Assembly (NCBI GenBank): GCA_001465935.1
Contig: LNKV01000036.1
Location: 1 to 64,000, forward strand
Reading direction: 5' to 3'
Length of the DNA stretch: 64,000 bases
DNA from: Clarireedia homoeocarpa
Taxonomy: Eukaryota > Ascomycota > Leotiomycetes > Helotiales > Rutstroemiaceae
In this document: one piece after another, positions 35,825 to 47,143 of the stretch
Position numbering within the stretch: position 1 is the stretch's first letter
Layout of the letters: every line of letters starts with the position of its first letter
Notes under the pieces: generated by a model
Databases searched by the model: none
What the model was told of the DNA's origin: nothing
The model's input: the letters and a program-made list of their open reading frames with translations, nothing else
Made by a program: the position numbers and the translations under genes

Positions 35825-38057
35825 ATGATGCAGCGAAACTCTGCTCCTCCAAGGGGCCCCCGTCATGGATCTTCTGGTGGAAGAGGTGGTGGTCGTGGCG
35901 GAGGAATCGCAAAAAGACGAGCGGGAGGACCAACTCGGATAGACAAAGATGGTGACTTGGATATGGAAGCTGCAATGGGAAGCAACGTGCGCAAAGCTGG
36001 AAAGTCTGGCGCAGAGGATTCTATACCTACTCGAGCTCGCGCAGACAGGAGGGGAGGCATGAAAAATTCGAGTCGCGGCGGAAACCTCACCATGCAACGA
36101 ACTCAGGCAGCCATACTTCGGGGAATGGATTCACAGCAGACCAATCTTTTGGTAACTCTTTGGGTCAAAGGCCTGAAGGATAGCAAGGCAGCATCGAACT
36201 CAGATGGAGGTCACCAATCGCTAGTACAATTTCTCGAGCGCAAAGCCTCGTCTCTAGACGCCAAATCGAATAGGACCGTGAAGATCAAGAAGGTATGTTT
36301 ATCGCCATGATTGCTGGGATCACGGGTTTCACTGCGACGTCGCCGTTTTATCCTACTCTTGTCAATGCCAAGTTTCCTACAACGAGTCGAGGATCGACAC
36401 TTCAGCTCTATCACTCCGTGATCCGCGATCGAATTCAAGGTTATCTATACCTTGCTAACATCAAATAGTCACACATGAAGGGTGACACAGTCATTGTTAC
36501 AGCTACTCCGGAAGATGCGGCGACTCTTTTGAAGTTGAATGGATTTTCATTTGCTGGTGCCACACTGAGTGTGGAGGAGAAAGAACCATCATCGCAAGGG
36601 TCTGGATCTACTGGACAGAAGGGAGAAATCTCCGAAGAAGCCCAATCAATCCAAGACAAAATTCGAGAAATTCTCAGCACTCGATATGATGGCAATCTTA
36701 AGCTTCTAAATCTGTCGGCTTTAGGGCAAGATGAGAGGTTAAGGGAGATGGGAATTTTCGACGACCGGAATTTGGTGTCCAAGCTTTTCCCTGTTTTGAT
36801 GGTCGTATGCGACAAATTGTTCACCTCCCGTGAAGCAAAAAAGGAAGCAATTGTCAGTGTCACTATGACAGATAACGAATTACCTGATGTTTCGAATGTA
36901 ACTACACTTGCTTCGACTTTCCCCGATTTAAAAAATCTTGACCTTTCCCGGAACAATTTTACCGATTTAAAGTCAATCAGATCATGGCGTTGGAAGTTCC
37001 GACATCTGGAGAATCTTGTTCTAACAGGCAACCCTATCGAAACTTTGGATCCGGAGTACAAGACTGAAATTATTCGCTGGTATCCTGAACTTCAATTTCT
37101 AAATGGTGTTCAAGTTCGGTCACCTGAAGAGACTGTCGCAGCTCTTGAGGCCATCAAAACACCTATCCCTATTTCGCCTCCAGTATTCCAAGACGTGGGA
37201 CAAGTTGGAGAAAATTTTGTTCTCCAGTTCTTCAGCGCCTATGACACCGACCGGAACGCATTGTTAAGCGGTTTCTACGATTCGCAATCCTTGTTCTCAC
37301 TGTCCGTCAACATGACAGCCCCAAGAGATCGCACACATTCGATGGCAGTACCTCCCTGGGCCGCATATACCAAGCACAACCGCAACCTTGCCAAATTCAC
37401 GCGCCCTCACGTCAGAAGTTCCCGACAGTATCGCGGCATACAAGCTATTCAACCCATCTGGAATGAGCTCCCAGCAACAAGACATCCTGACATTGCGACA
37501 CAAGCTCACCAATACTTGGTTGAATGTCGCCCTCTACCTGGTCTTCCTGACCCAACTGGACAGAGCGTTACAGGAGTTGATGGCCTTCAAATCACAGTTC
37601 ACGGCGAATTCGAAGAAAAGAACGAGAAGTTCTCAGACAAACCGCTTCGCAGTTTCTCGAGATCTTTCATTCTCGGTCCTGGGGCTCCTGGTGGTCCTCC
37701 TATTAGGGTGATTAGTGATCTTTTGACACTACGGGCTTGGAGCCCGCTAGTAGGATCTACACCAGCAACCCAACCAGTTCAAGCAACGCAGCCAATCATC
37801 GGGGTACCTGCTAGTGCTCTTACACCCGAACAACAGCAACAAGCAATTGCGGCACAACTTTCTCAAGCTACTGGTATGAATGCTCAGTACGCTATAATGT
37901 GTCTAATGGAAACTGGGTGGGATTTAGAAAAGGCATTTGTTGCATTTACTGCAAACAAGGTATATTTACTTTAGTCCCTCCTTGATTAACCTTGTCATCG
38001 GTACTAACATTCTTCTAGGACAAACTACCGGCAGAAGCATTCATCACTCCGAATTGA
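35825..38057 (+). CDS. MEX67: mRNA export factor Mex67 (NXF family)
   Basis: Exons 35825-36292, 36469-37959 and 38019-38057 give 665 aa. ATG at 35825 is followed by a second ATG codon; either may be used. Layout: Gly/Arg-rich N-terminus (about residues 8-35, RGG-type RNA contact), an RNA-recognition-like region with IKK-SHMKGDTVIVTATPEDA across intron 1, leucine-rich repeats (about 285-355, PDLKNLDLSRNNFTDL and LENLVLTGNPI), an NTF2-like domain (about 390-580) that pairs with Mtr2, and a TAP-C/UBA-like domain (about 615-660, QYAIMCLMETGWDLEKAF) that binds FG nucleoporins. The last 39-bp exon finishes the TAP-C end (DKLPAEAFITPN). The Mex67-Mtr2 dimer carries mRNPs through the nuclear pore. 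The intron 1 length (176 bp) exceeds others in the gene. Confidence 0.95.
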
Positions 38058-39458
38058 TCGAATGTAGGGCATGAGGGAGAACCGGGCTTGGGTTCCAATC
38101 TGGGTGTTGGCGAAATGGAATGTTTGTGAGATAAAGAATGGATGGAAGGATGGGCTATGCATAAATTGCTATGAGGCCACGAATCATTTGCTTGGGAGGA
38201 GTTTGATATCAGAGCATGGCAAATTACAAAAACAAAACAGAGAAACATATTTGCCCATGTCACATCCGGTCTAGTTGGTTGTTTGATTAATAATTTGAGC
38301 ATGGAGTTTCGGCATGGATATGATGTAGAGAGAAGGGGAAACTGAGAAGAGGAGGAAGGGACTATTTGTTGTATGTGTGGATTTCTGAATGGATATAGCT
38401 AGATGAGTGGATTTATTGCAATCGCAGGATGTAAAGATTACGTGGAGGGTGACATGGACAGAGGAATCCTATCTGCATGTTTGAATTACAAGATGTATTT
38501 TGTCGATGTTCCATTCTGCCTGGCCTGACTTGACTCAACTTAACCTAACCTAATTTACCTCAATGTCCCACCCGTTCCCTTTCATTATCCGTCTCCCCCC
38601 AGCAAACTACTCCTCACCCACCCACACGACTTTCTCATGATTCGCAACCTCCCCCTTCCCCCCCCCCCCCCCCCCCCCCTTAATCCATCCCGATCTGATC
38701 TATGATTATACAATATCCCCCCTTCCTCTCGTCGCCGACTCACTCACTCACTCACTACCCCAACTTTCCCACTGCACAACTTCCGGAACTGTAATTAATC
38801 CTCCTCAACCGCTCCCTCCCCCAAAAACTAAAGCTTGCTATGTATGATGTATGTCCTTACTTAATTTCCATACATCCATCTATCTATCCACACGCCAAGC
38901 AAAAGCAACCGCCGACCAAAACAAATGAATTAATTACTTGTAACTTAACTAGTTATCTCTATTTACTTTTTACTCTCGTCATGGCATGGGTGTCCAGAAA
39001 GCAAATGCATCAATCAATAAGATCGAGAAGCTCGGCCGAGTCTCTCTGTATTCCGCATTACATGTACTGTACATATATATACGCACACTCAAAGATAACT
39101 AACTATACAATTACTTTTCTCTATTCATATTCTCTCATCTCATTTAACTATTGCTTCTTTTGACTTTTCTTTTCAAATCTACATCTGTATTCTAATATGT
39201 AGAACGAAAGGCCATTATTATGCATACATACTCTCATACATCATCTACATCCATCCATACCAAAACTATCATGGTATCTAAAGAATAACCGATCCAATAC
39301 CGATCCAATCATTCCTGCCAAGAGAAAAGAGAAGAAGAAAAAAAGAAGATTAGAAAGGGGTCCTTGCAATAAGGTAAAAGTGAGGTAGTCCAAACCCCTC
39401 ACTCAATTAACTGAGCTCATAAAAAATCCAAAAGCAAAGCACCACCCGCATCCATCCA
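38058..39458. other. Convergent intergenic region with homopolymer tract
   Basis: 1.4 kb between the 3' ends of the Mex67 and sulfate permease genes. It contains a run of 22 C (38658-38679) and short CTCA repeats near 38740. The 107-codon frame at 38840-39163 is low-complexity and not believed. Confidence 0.65.
38658..38679 (+). repeat. Poly(C) run, 22 bases
   Basis: Uninterrupted C homopolymer in intergenic DNA. Length may be affected by sequencing error. Confidence 0.9.
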
Positions 39459-42051
39459 CTAAGGCACCTCACCAATTCCCCTCCCACCCCTCTCCTCAAA
39501 CTCCTCCCTAGCCTTAACGTTCGCCACGGCGCTTTGGAAAGCACTAGTTAAATCGATATGGAAAAGCGGTCTATTCAGACCATTCACCACGGCTGTTCTG
39601 CCTCTCGTGGCTCGCTTACTAACCACCTTCAAATCGCTTCCACTGCCACTTGCACTATCCGAGTCCCCACGGATCTCGTCACCTTTGCTTTCTCTCCTCC
39701 TATTGCTCTCGACGGCCTTGTTTTCCTTCTCATTGTTATTCGCCTCCGCAGTCGCTGCAGCCGAGTCCTCGCCTCCGATCTCTGCTACGCTGAAAATAGG
39801 CTTCCAGCGATGCGAACCGCTTTCCTCTTCTATAGTTGGGTAGCCGAAGCCGGCAGAGACGAGCGCGCGTTTCGTCCAGCGGTTGTTGATGGATGTGAAA
39901 TGCCAGTCGACGGTGGAGGGTGAGGCGTATGTATCGAGTTGGTTGCGGACGTCGATGAGTTGTTGGATGGAAGTGATGTCGACGTTGTTAACGGAGCTAA
40001 AGTCTAGGATGATGGCGCGAAGAAGGGGACGATCGGAGTGGTCTTCGGTTGCTTTGCCGCGACGTGGGCCGGGGTCATTCCACGGGCGGTCACCAGGTCG
40101 TGAATAGTGGTCAGGATTTGTTCTTCGCGTAGTAGCGAAAATGGTATCGGTAAGATGGTCAAGGTAATGGTTGGCGTTAGGATAGTTGAACCCTTCAGAG
40201 AATCGGTAAATGAAGATCCCGGGATAAGGAGTCTGAACATCAATTTCGGGGTTGGACCCATCACCGTGGTCGAATGGTAGGAAGATAGTGCGAGAGGAGG
40301 CATCTTCAATAAGAGAGGTTTCGGATTTGGTGAAAGTGCCGTGGTCGGTGATTGGTGCGGACCTGTATTCACCAGTACTCATGACCGAGTGAACTCTGAC
40401 TTTGCCGAGGAAACGACCCTTTGCCTTGATGATTCGGAAAACGAGAACGGCAAAAGAGACACTAATGGTTATATAGATACCGATTTCGATAGTGGTGAAA
40501 ATAGTGACAATAACACCAGCAAAGAAGATGATAACCTCAAGTGGTGAGACTCTCCAGAATTGGTAGACAGTGTTTGGTGGAGTGATAAGATCACCGACTG
40601 CGTGGATGATAACTGCTGCCAAAGCCGCATTGGGAATGTAGTAGAAAACTGCTGGCAAGGCATAGATAGCAAGCAAGACGATCACAGCAGTGATGACACC
40701 AGCGAATGGAGTACGGACTCCTGCCTTTGACTTGATAGCAGTTCGAGAGAAAGAGCCGGTGGCTGGATAACCTCCAAGGAAAGCGCCAAAAATGTTAGTA
40801 ATACCAATTGCTACCATTTCCTGGGAGGGATTGATAATGTAGTTGTTAACACGCCCGAATGATTTCGCAATCGCAATGTGCTCAATGAGCAATACAATCA
40901 CAGTGGCTGGGAGATCGCCTACGAAAATCTTGATTATGCTCGAGTTGACTTGAGGAACTGCAGCATTTTGGAAACCTCGTGGGACCGTGCCCAATATCTT
41001 GAAGACGTGGTGCTTGCGGTGATGCCTGTTGCAAAGCCAACTGATGAGTGTATACAACAGGATGACGAAAACGGTTCGAAGTGTGGCTGCGAAGAAGAAA
41101 GCCTTTTTGTGCTGAGGAAATTTCTTGGCTCCGTAGGTGCAAATCTAAAGATGTTAGCATTTGATGATTGCGCGCGAAATAGTGAAAAAATGCTAGACTT
41201 ACGGATCTAAGCAGATATAGCATTGTGAGAGCAGTAAGACCAATGGCGGCATCGAGAGTGGTTCTTGGCAGGCCTTGCAACGTGTGAATAAAAACCAAGT
41301 ATGTCGATGCTCGAGTATTGAAACCTGAGATTCCCATCAAAGTCGGTACTTGTCCAACGGCAATGTTGATAGCAGAACCCGTCATGAATGCTGAGATAGA
41401 GGTGAGGGGAATCAAGTCCACAATCCAACCACACCGAATCAGTCCAATGAAGGCAATAATGCATCCTGCGATCACAGCCATGCAAGATGCAATGATATGA
41501 CCGGGTACATCGGGGTGAGTCTTTGCGGCTTTCACAAGAATTTGACCAACGAGTGTTGACATGACAGCGACAGGCCCAATGGTAATATCCTTAGATGTAG
41601 CGAAGAACCAGTAGATAAGAACTCCCATGAAAGAGGAGTAAAGGCCGAATTGAGGTTTAAGCTCAGCGAGAATGGCATAAGCCATTCCTTGAGGTACGAC
41701 AACAGCACCGATAGTGATTCCTATACGATATTAGTCATCATCGGGGGTGGTTGCTGAAGAGCGTGTCTTACCAGCAACCAGATCTCCAAATAGCCATTGC
41801 AGGTTGTAGCATCCAATCCAATTGAGGAATGGGAAAAGGGACCGACAGTAAGCTACGAGTTCGTGCCTATCTGGAAGAGTGTCCTTGATCCATTCCGAGC
41901 TTCGAGGTTCTTCTTCCACAAAAGTATCAGCTGTTTGAATGGAGAAGATTGATTCGCCTCGAAGAATCTCTTGACTGTTGAGTTCATCGCGATAGTTGAG
42001 TTTGATCCCGAGAACTTTGGCCAGTCCGTGGCCAATCTTGGTAGCAGCCAT
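39459..42051 (-). CDS. SulP-family sulfate permease
   Basis: Exons 42051-41772, 41720-41203 and 41144-39459 join in frame to 827 aa, typical of fungal sulfate/proton symporters of the plasma membrane. The SulP signature is split by intron 1 and restored by splicing: DLVAGITIGAVVVPQGMAYA, then LYSSFMGVLIYWFFATSKDI and GPVAVMSTLVGQIL. About ten to twelve hydrophobic segments follow to residue 550 (for example AFMTGSAINIAVGQ, NIFGAFLGGYPATGSFSRTA). A cytosolic STAS domain occupies about residues 620-770, with the characteristic ILDFSSVNNVDITSIQQL. A charged Glu/Asn/Ser-rich tail ends the chain. It is related to CysB/Sul-type permeases. The gene shares a 2.3-kb divergent region with Bub2; in other fungi such permeases are induced by sulfur limitation through a Cys3/MetR factor. 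Confidence 0.93.
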
Positions 42052-44392
42052 GGCCTGGAGGTGCTGCTGCTTTGTTTTGGTGATAGTGATGGTGGTTTGG
42101 TATGAGAGATGTAATGCAGGAGGATTAAGCGGATGTCGGGGGAAGAAGCTTAGTCGTCAAGGGTAGCTAATCAAAGAGATCTGACAGGCCAACCTGCAAG
42201 ATGGTGACTTTATCCAGGACCGGCTGCGACCTTTTATGAGGAAGTGGATGTGAGGCTGATATATCCCACAGCGACAGCCAAAGATCCAGATCCAGGGGAC
42301 CGGGTCGAGGAGCGGGAACGGAGCGCTAGCCAAGTATCAGATGATTATCTCAGTCCTTACTACTACCTTGCTACCTGAAATGAGGGAAAAGCAAACATCG
42401 ATTAAGAATGTCGAGAACGTGAAGAGGCGTTCAAGTAGATGTCACAGCTTTTAATCGTATATTGGAAAGGTTTTCGCTCTAGAATTCTCAAAGAGGGAAG
42501 ACGCGATCCAAGTGTGGCATCCAGTGCGTGGAGTCGCCCCTTGAAAAGTCGGATAGAGGTGCGCCACCAATTTATTGCGTGCTCGATGATGAATAGGATG
42601 GAAGACGCCAAACAAAAAAAGGGCATCCACCGAAACAGCAACCAAAAAATAAAGAGAGACTACATGTAAGTTACTCGGCTAGTAAATCCTTGTTGTACCT
42701 TGGTATCCTGGCGTGCCTGGATATCAAATCTCTCTCGTGTAATTTGCCCTCTTCGTGCTGACGGGCTGTAAATGCGTGATTAGTCTACAAGGATAGAGAA
42801 AAGAGAGAGAAAAGAGCTGGGAGGCGTAGTATGCAAAAAGAGAAGCCGGGTTTCGTTTCCTGAGTGTATTTGTATTATGTTATGGGTTTAGCCGATGTGG
42901 ATCGTGATGGGTAGGGTAGCAGAATGGTAGATCCAAAACCGTGGGGATGGGTGATGTGGTTGATTGATGAGTGATGGAATTTGATACAAGCGATGTACGA
43001 GGCCTTCACTTCCTGCCTTTCCATAATCATCCCAGAGTAAGGGAAAAGAGGTTGACCATCTAGGGTTCCATGGAAGCTCTATCGAACGATACCGGTGTAG
43101 GCGCAGCTGCAGATGCACATGCAGAGAGATACAAGGACTGTAGATGTATTCCCAAGACTCGACATTGTGAATCTGGGAACTTCTACAAAGGTACATCCCG
43201 GATATCTTCTATGAAGAAAGATATATTCCTTTCACAGAAACGACACAAGAGCTCACCAAGCCGAAATCTCGAAATCTCGACATCTCCGTCTACAAAAGAA
43301 CGAACCCACAGGGATAACCGGGATAACCGAGACACTGGTCAAGCTGCGATCCTTTTACCTGTACAGTTACGCGGAATATCCACCGGCTCCACCGACTCCA
43401 CCAACTCTTCCACTTATTCAAGCTCCTACCCAGCTTCTACCCAACTCCTACCGTTGAACCAATCACAGTCGACTTTCATGATGCCATTCTTTCCTTTCAA
43501 AGCCAAATATGATGTGCTCACCGGGGGGTTGGATTTGTGAATGCATGTGGCTTGGGGAAAGACAATGGCACAAGCTAAGTTAGTTACTTCCTACACGATA
43601 GTTCTAATTGTTTGTAGAAATGCTTTGCAGAAATGCTTTGTAGATATTGTTTCCTTTTGCAATCAAGACGGCCAAAGTGTTTCATTTTACAAGTAAAAGA
43701 CAGGTAGGTAGGTCAATTGGCGTGTCAGCTGTCAGCTGTCAGGACATGAAAGTGATCATCCCCCGCGGAGATCTAGATTACTATTACTGGACATGTGGGC
43801 AGGTGAGCGAGGTGAGGTAGGGAAGCGCGTTTGGAAGAAAGGAAAATCACATTTACATCATTTGCTTCTTGCAATGTGCAATGTGCAATGTGCAGTGTGC
43901 AGTGTTGATGTTGAGCGACATCTGGACACCGACGCACTTGATGAAACTTCTATGCTATGCCCTCGAGCACTTCCGCAATGATCACATGATTCCATTCACG
44001 TGAACGTCTTTCCATGCGGCCGAAGCGATGACCTGGGCTCGCCGCAGCGAATGCAATAGAATTTCGCTTTTAAACGTTTGTACTTTAGGGAATTTGATCT
44101 CGCAGAGGCACTTTATACTTACGCCCCTTTTTCTGTCAATGGGCTGTGTTGTAAATGCAGGATACTTCTCCAGCTGCTTTCATCCTATCACCAAGTGTCG
44201 CGTTTCACTTAGCTCCACGTTTGACCCCATATTGACAGAGCAACAACGCAACGACGACAACAACAACAACAACAACACATCTGCCATTGAAATTTATCTT
44301 CACATTCGTTTCAACTGAAAATCTTCAAACCAACATCCCTATTTCTACTCTAATTTATTCGCCTTCGTTCTTCAAATAATGCGATAGCAACA
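42052..44392. other. Divergent region between sulfate permease and Bub2 genes
   Basis: 2.3 kb holding both promoters and 5' UTRs. The 156-codon frame at 43070-43540 is low-complexity Ser/Thr-rich without domain and is not called. A Cys3-like site lies at 43478-43487, short GCAATGT repeats near 43874, and an ACA-repeat close to the Bub2 start at about 44253. Confidence 0.6.
43478..43487 (+). promoter_or_regulatory. Possible Cys3/MetR-type site ATGATGCCAT
   Basis: It matches the palindromic consensus ATGRYRYCAT of the Neurospora sulfur regulator Cys3, 1.43 kb upstream of the permease start. About one match per 65 kb is expected by chance on either strand reading of this palindrome, so the site may be accidental. 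Its only support is that its neighbour is a sulfate permease gene. Confidence 0.25.
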
Positions 44393-45853
44393 ATGTCACC
44401 ATCTCCCACCCAGGAGGCATTTCCCTCTCTTGCCCCTCCAAGTCAAGCGTCAATCGATGCGCCTCCGTCCCCAAGATCGCATCGCGCCTTAAGACGTTTA
44501 CAATCGGCGCATACCTTAGGTTCAACATATAACCAGCCTTCTCTTATCTCACAACAGCACAGACAATCCTTGCAGAGGACTAGTCCGCCCACGCAAAAAG
44601 ATGCGACACAATCAACTGCCTCGACTCACCACCGGGGGAGATCGAACAGTGATGTTACGAATTTGGTCCCTTTGAATTCGAGCACTGCTGCCAGACCACC
44701 TATAGCAAATCGAAGGCTCACGCCAGCAGAATCAATGTCGTTAGAGCGATTGATTAGAGAAGGCCCACCAGACGGGGATGTGGTTGGTAGCTTAGAGAGT
44801 ATGAGATTGAAAATTCTGGATCAAGGTGTCAAAGCCGACAGCGATGGAATGGTTGGTCAATCGCGATATATTCTTGCTCGGCCGTTCTAACTTTGCCATA
44901 GTCATCTTTGCGCATTTACGTATGGCTTATTTTGCTCAATGCGCCAGTCCTCGATACTGACGACTACCTATCTTTGATTCACCGCGGCGCATCTCCTGCC
45001 TATGGTAAAATTCGAAATGATACTTTCCGAACACTAGCGACCGATCCTCTGTTCCGACGACGTGTCAGCGAAGCCAGTTTGATTCGACTACTTAATGCTG
45101 TGGCTTGGAAGTTACACGATGCGAAAGAAGCTCGAGCAGATCTGCGCAATATAAACAAGAGGATTGCAGAAGAGGATATACAAAGTTCTCCTGAACGTGG
45201 ATCGGGATCGCCAAGTATGAGACTAAGAGCTCGTGCTTTGACTTTGACCACGGAGGGTTCTGATGCAGGTGCTTCAGAGCCAGGTACCTATGTACAAGGA
45301 ATGAACGTTCTCGCTGCGCCGTTCCTCTATGCTGCCCGCAGTGAATCAGAAGCATTCGTCGCTTTCTATCGATTTATCACAGTGGAATGTCCGGGATATG
45401 TGAGAGGTGCTATGGATGGTGTGCACAAAGGACTTGCTTTGGTGGACAAGGTTCTTGCCATTGTAGATCCAAAACTGAGTCTCTACTTGATCGGTAAGGG
45501 TATGAGTGCTGAGCTCTATGCCTTCCCATCAGTACTCACTCTATGCGCCTGCACGCCTCCCCTGCCAGAAGTGCTTCGTCTTTGGGATTTCTTGTTCGCG
45601 TATGGGGCGCATCTGAATATTCTATGCATTGTCGCGCAGCTTCTAATTCTCCGAAACTCTATACTAAGTTCTCCAAGGTATGTCACCAATACAGTTTTCA
45701 CCAAGACTATACTAACTTTGTGTCGAAAGTCCCACAAAAATCCTGCGCTCTTTTCCTCCATTACAGGCTGATACGATAAAAGAAGTTACACTTACGCTCA
45801 TTAAGAAGATTCCAGACGATGTATACGCTGAGATTGTATCTCATGCTAAGTAA
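44393..45853 (+). CDS. BUB2: Bub2 / Cdc16-type TBC GTPase-activating protein
   Basis: Exons 44393-44851, 44902-45677 and 45730-45853 give 452 aa. Residues 1-125 are a low-complexity Ser/Pro/Gln region, longer than in the yeast protein. The TBC domain covers about 155-420: SSLRIYVWLILLNAP, the arginine-finger motif IRNDTFRTL (IxxDxxR) and the glutamine-finger motif YVQGMNVLAAPFL (YxQ), then VDPKLSLYLIGKGMSAELYAFPSVLTL and LPEVLRLWDFLFAYG. Both catalytic finger residues are present. Bub2 with Bfa1/Byr4 is the GAP of the mitotic-exit/septation GTPase Tem1/Spg1 at spindle poles and is part of the spindle-position checkpoint. The third exon gives the conserved C-terminal helix (IKKIPDDVYAEIVSHAK). 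Intron 1 uses a GTTGGT donor. Confidence 0.9.
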
Positions 45854-46888
45854 TCTCCTATCGGCATTCATGTACGAGTATAACAATGATATAAAAAATC
45901 TTTGAAGGGAAAGGTGGCTGGTTAGGGGATTAAAAAAAAAACACGATATCTTGCAATTACGGTTACCGGGGTGAAAACATAAACACACGACATGATTGGG
46001 ATGGATGGGATATTTGGAAATACGGCGCTCAAGGATTCGGGTTGATATGGTCGATTGCACGCACGCATGCATGCAGGGTATGATCAACGATAATGTCAAA
46101 AATGTAAAATGATATACATGTACTTTTATTCGCATCCGACTTTCCATACATAGGAACTAGACAAGATACATCAAATCTGCTTCAATTCGGTTTACATGGC
46201 AAGGGAATTTTAACTAACATTAGGTATACAGGACAGGACAGGCACAGTGTCAATTCTTCACGCTATCTATTCTCATCTCTTCATCCTCTCTTCTGTTCTT
46301 TTCCAAGAACCAACAGCTACGAAATCCGATCTTGCCATGCATGCATATCACATATCCCGACAAGTCGTCTCCTCTGCAGTGCAGAGTTTCGCATGTACCT
46401 TTTTCTTTCTTTCTTTAGTTATGTGTGGTCGGGATACATAACGCTGTGCGTGCTGCAGGGAAAGCAAGTTTCCCCGCACGTGTTTCTATCGGCTTTGGGA
46501 TTCGTCGGATGCGGGTGGATTGATTAGGAAAGTTCCGAACCAGAAATGTAGGTTGGATTATGTTATGTTGTATTGGACGGAAACGTCACATTTGGCTTTT
46601 GTATCGGGTGGGTGTTTCCGGGGATGTATGGATGTATGTATATGTGATGTATATGTATATATGCACGTGGGAGGTTGGGGAGTTGTGTGGATGGATGGAT
46701 GGATGGACGGATGGATTGATGGAGGAGGTATATATAAAACACCATGAATCTTTCCTTCGAAGGTCTTGCTTGATTCTCGTTGTTTGATTCTTTGTCTTCT
46801 CCCCTTTTTTTGCTTCGTTGCATAGAATTCTAGGACTGATTTGATTATAGCAGTCAATTAATTGCTTTCTCATTAATTCATTATCACA
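45854..46888. other. Intergenic, Bub2 3' side and Aim6-like promoter
   Basis: 1.03 kb. It contains a GGAT repeat (about 46690-46720) on the + strand. The Pro/His/Ile-rich frames on the minus strand (46558-46873) are translations of that repeat and were left out. Confidence 0.65.
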
Positions 46889-47103
46889 ATGCTCCTCCGG
46901 CCGAAGAGCACATGTCTCACGGCAGTTGCGTTGGTGGTTACTGCAGCGGCGTCGCCAGATGTGTCGTCGGCGTTGCAGAAGATCTTAGATCAGGCGCATC
47001 AGGGGCCGTTGTATGATTATCCTACTAGTTTTACGCAGGGGATTTTACCGGTTAGTTTGGTTCCCTTTGCTTTTCGTGGTTTGGGGGTTGAGAGTGATGT
47101 GAT

Positions 47104-47143
<40 letters not shown>

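Noticed and set aside
43070..43540. 156-codon frame between the sulfate permease and Bub2 genes
   Set aside because: Ser/Thr-rich low complexity, no domain and no splice partners; more likely promoter/5' UTR sequence.
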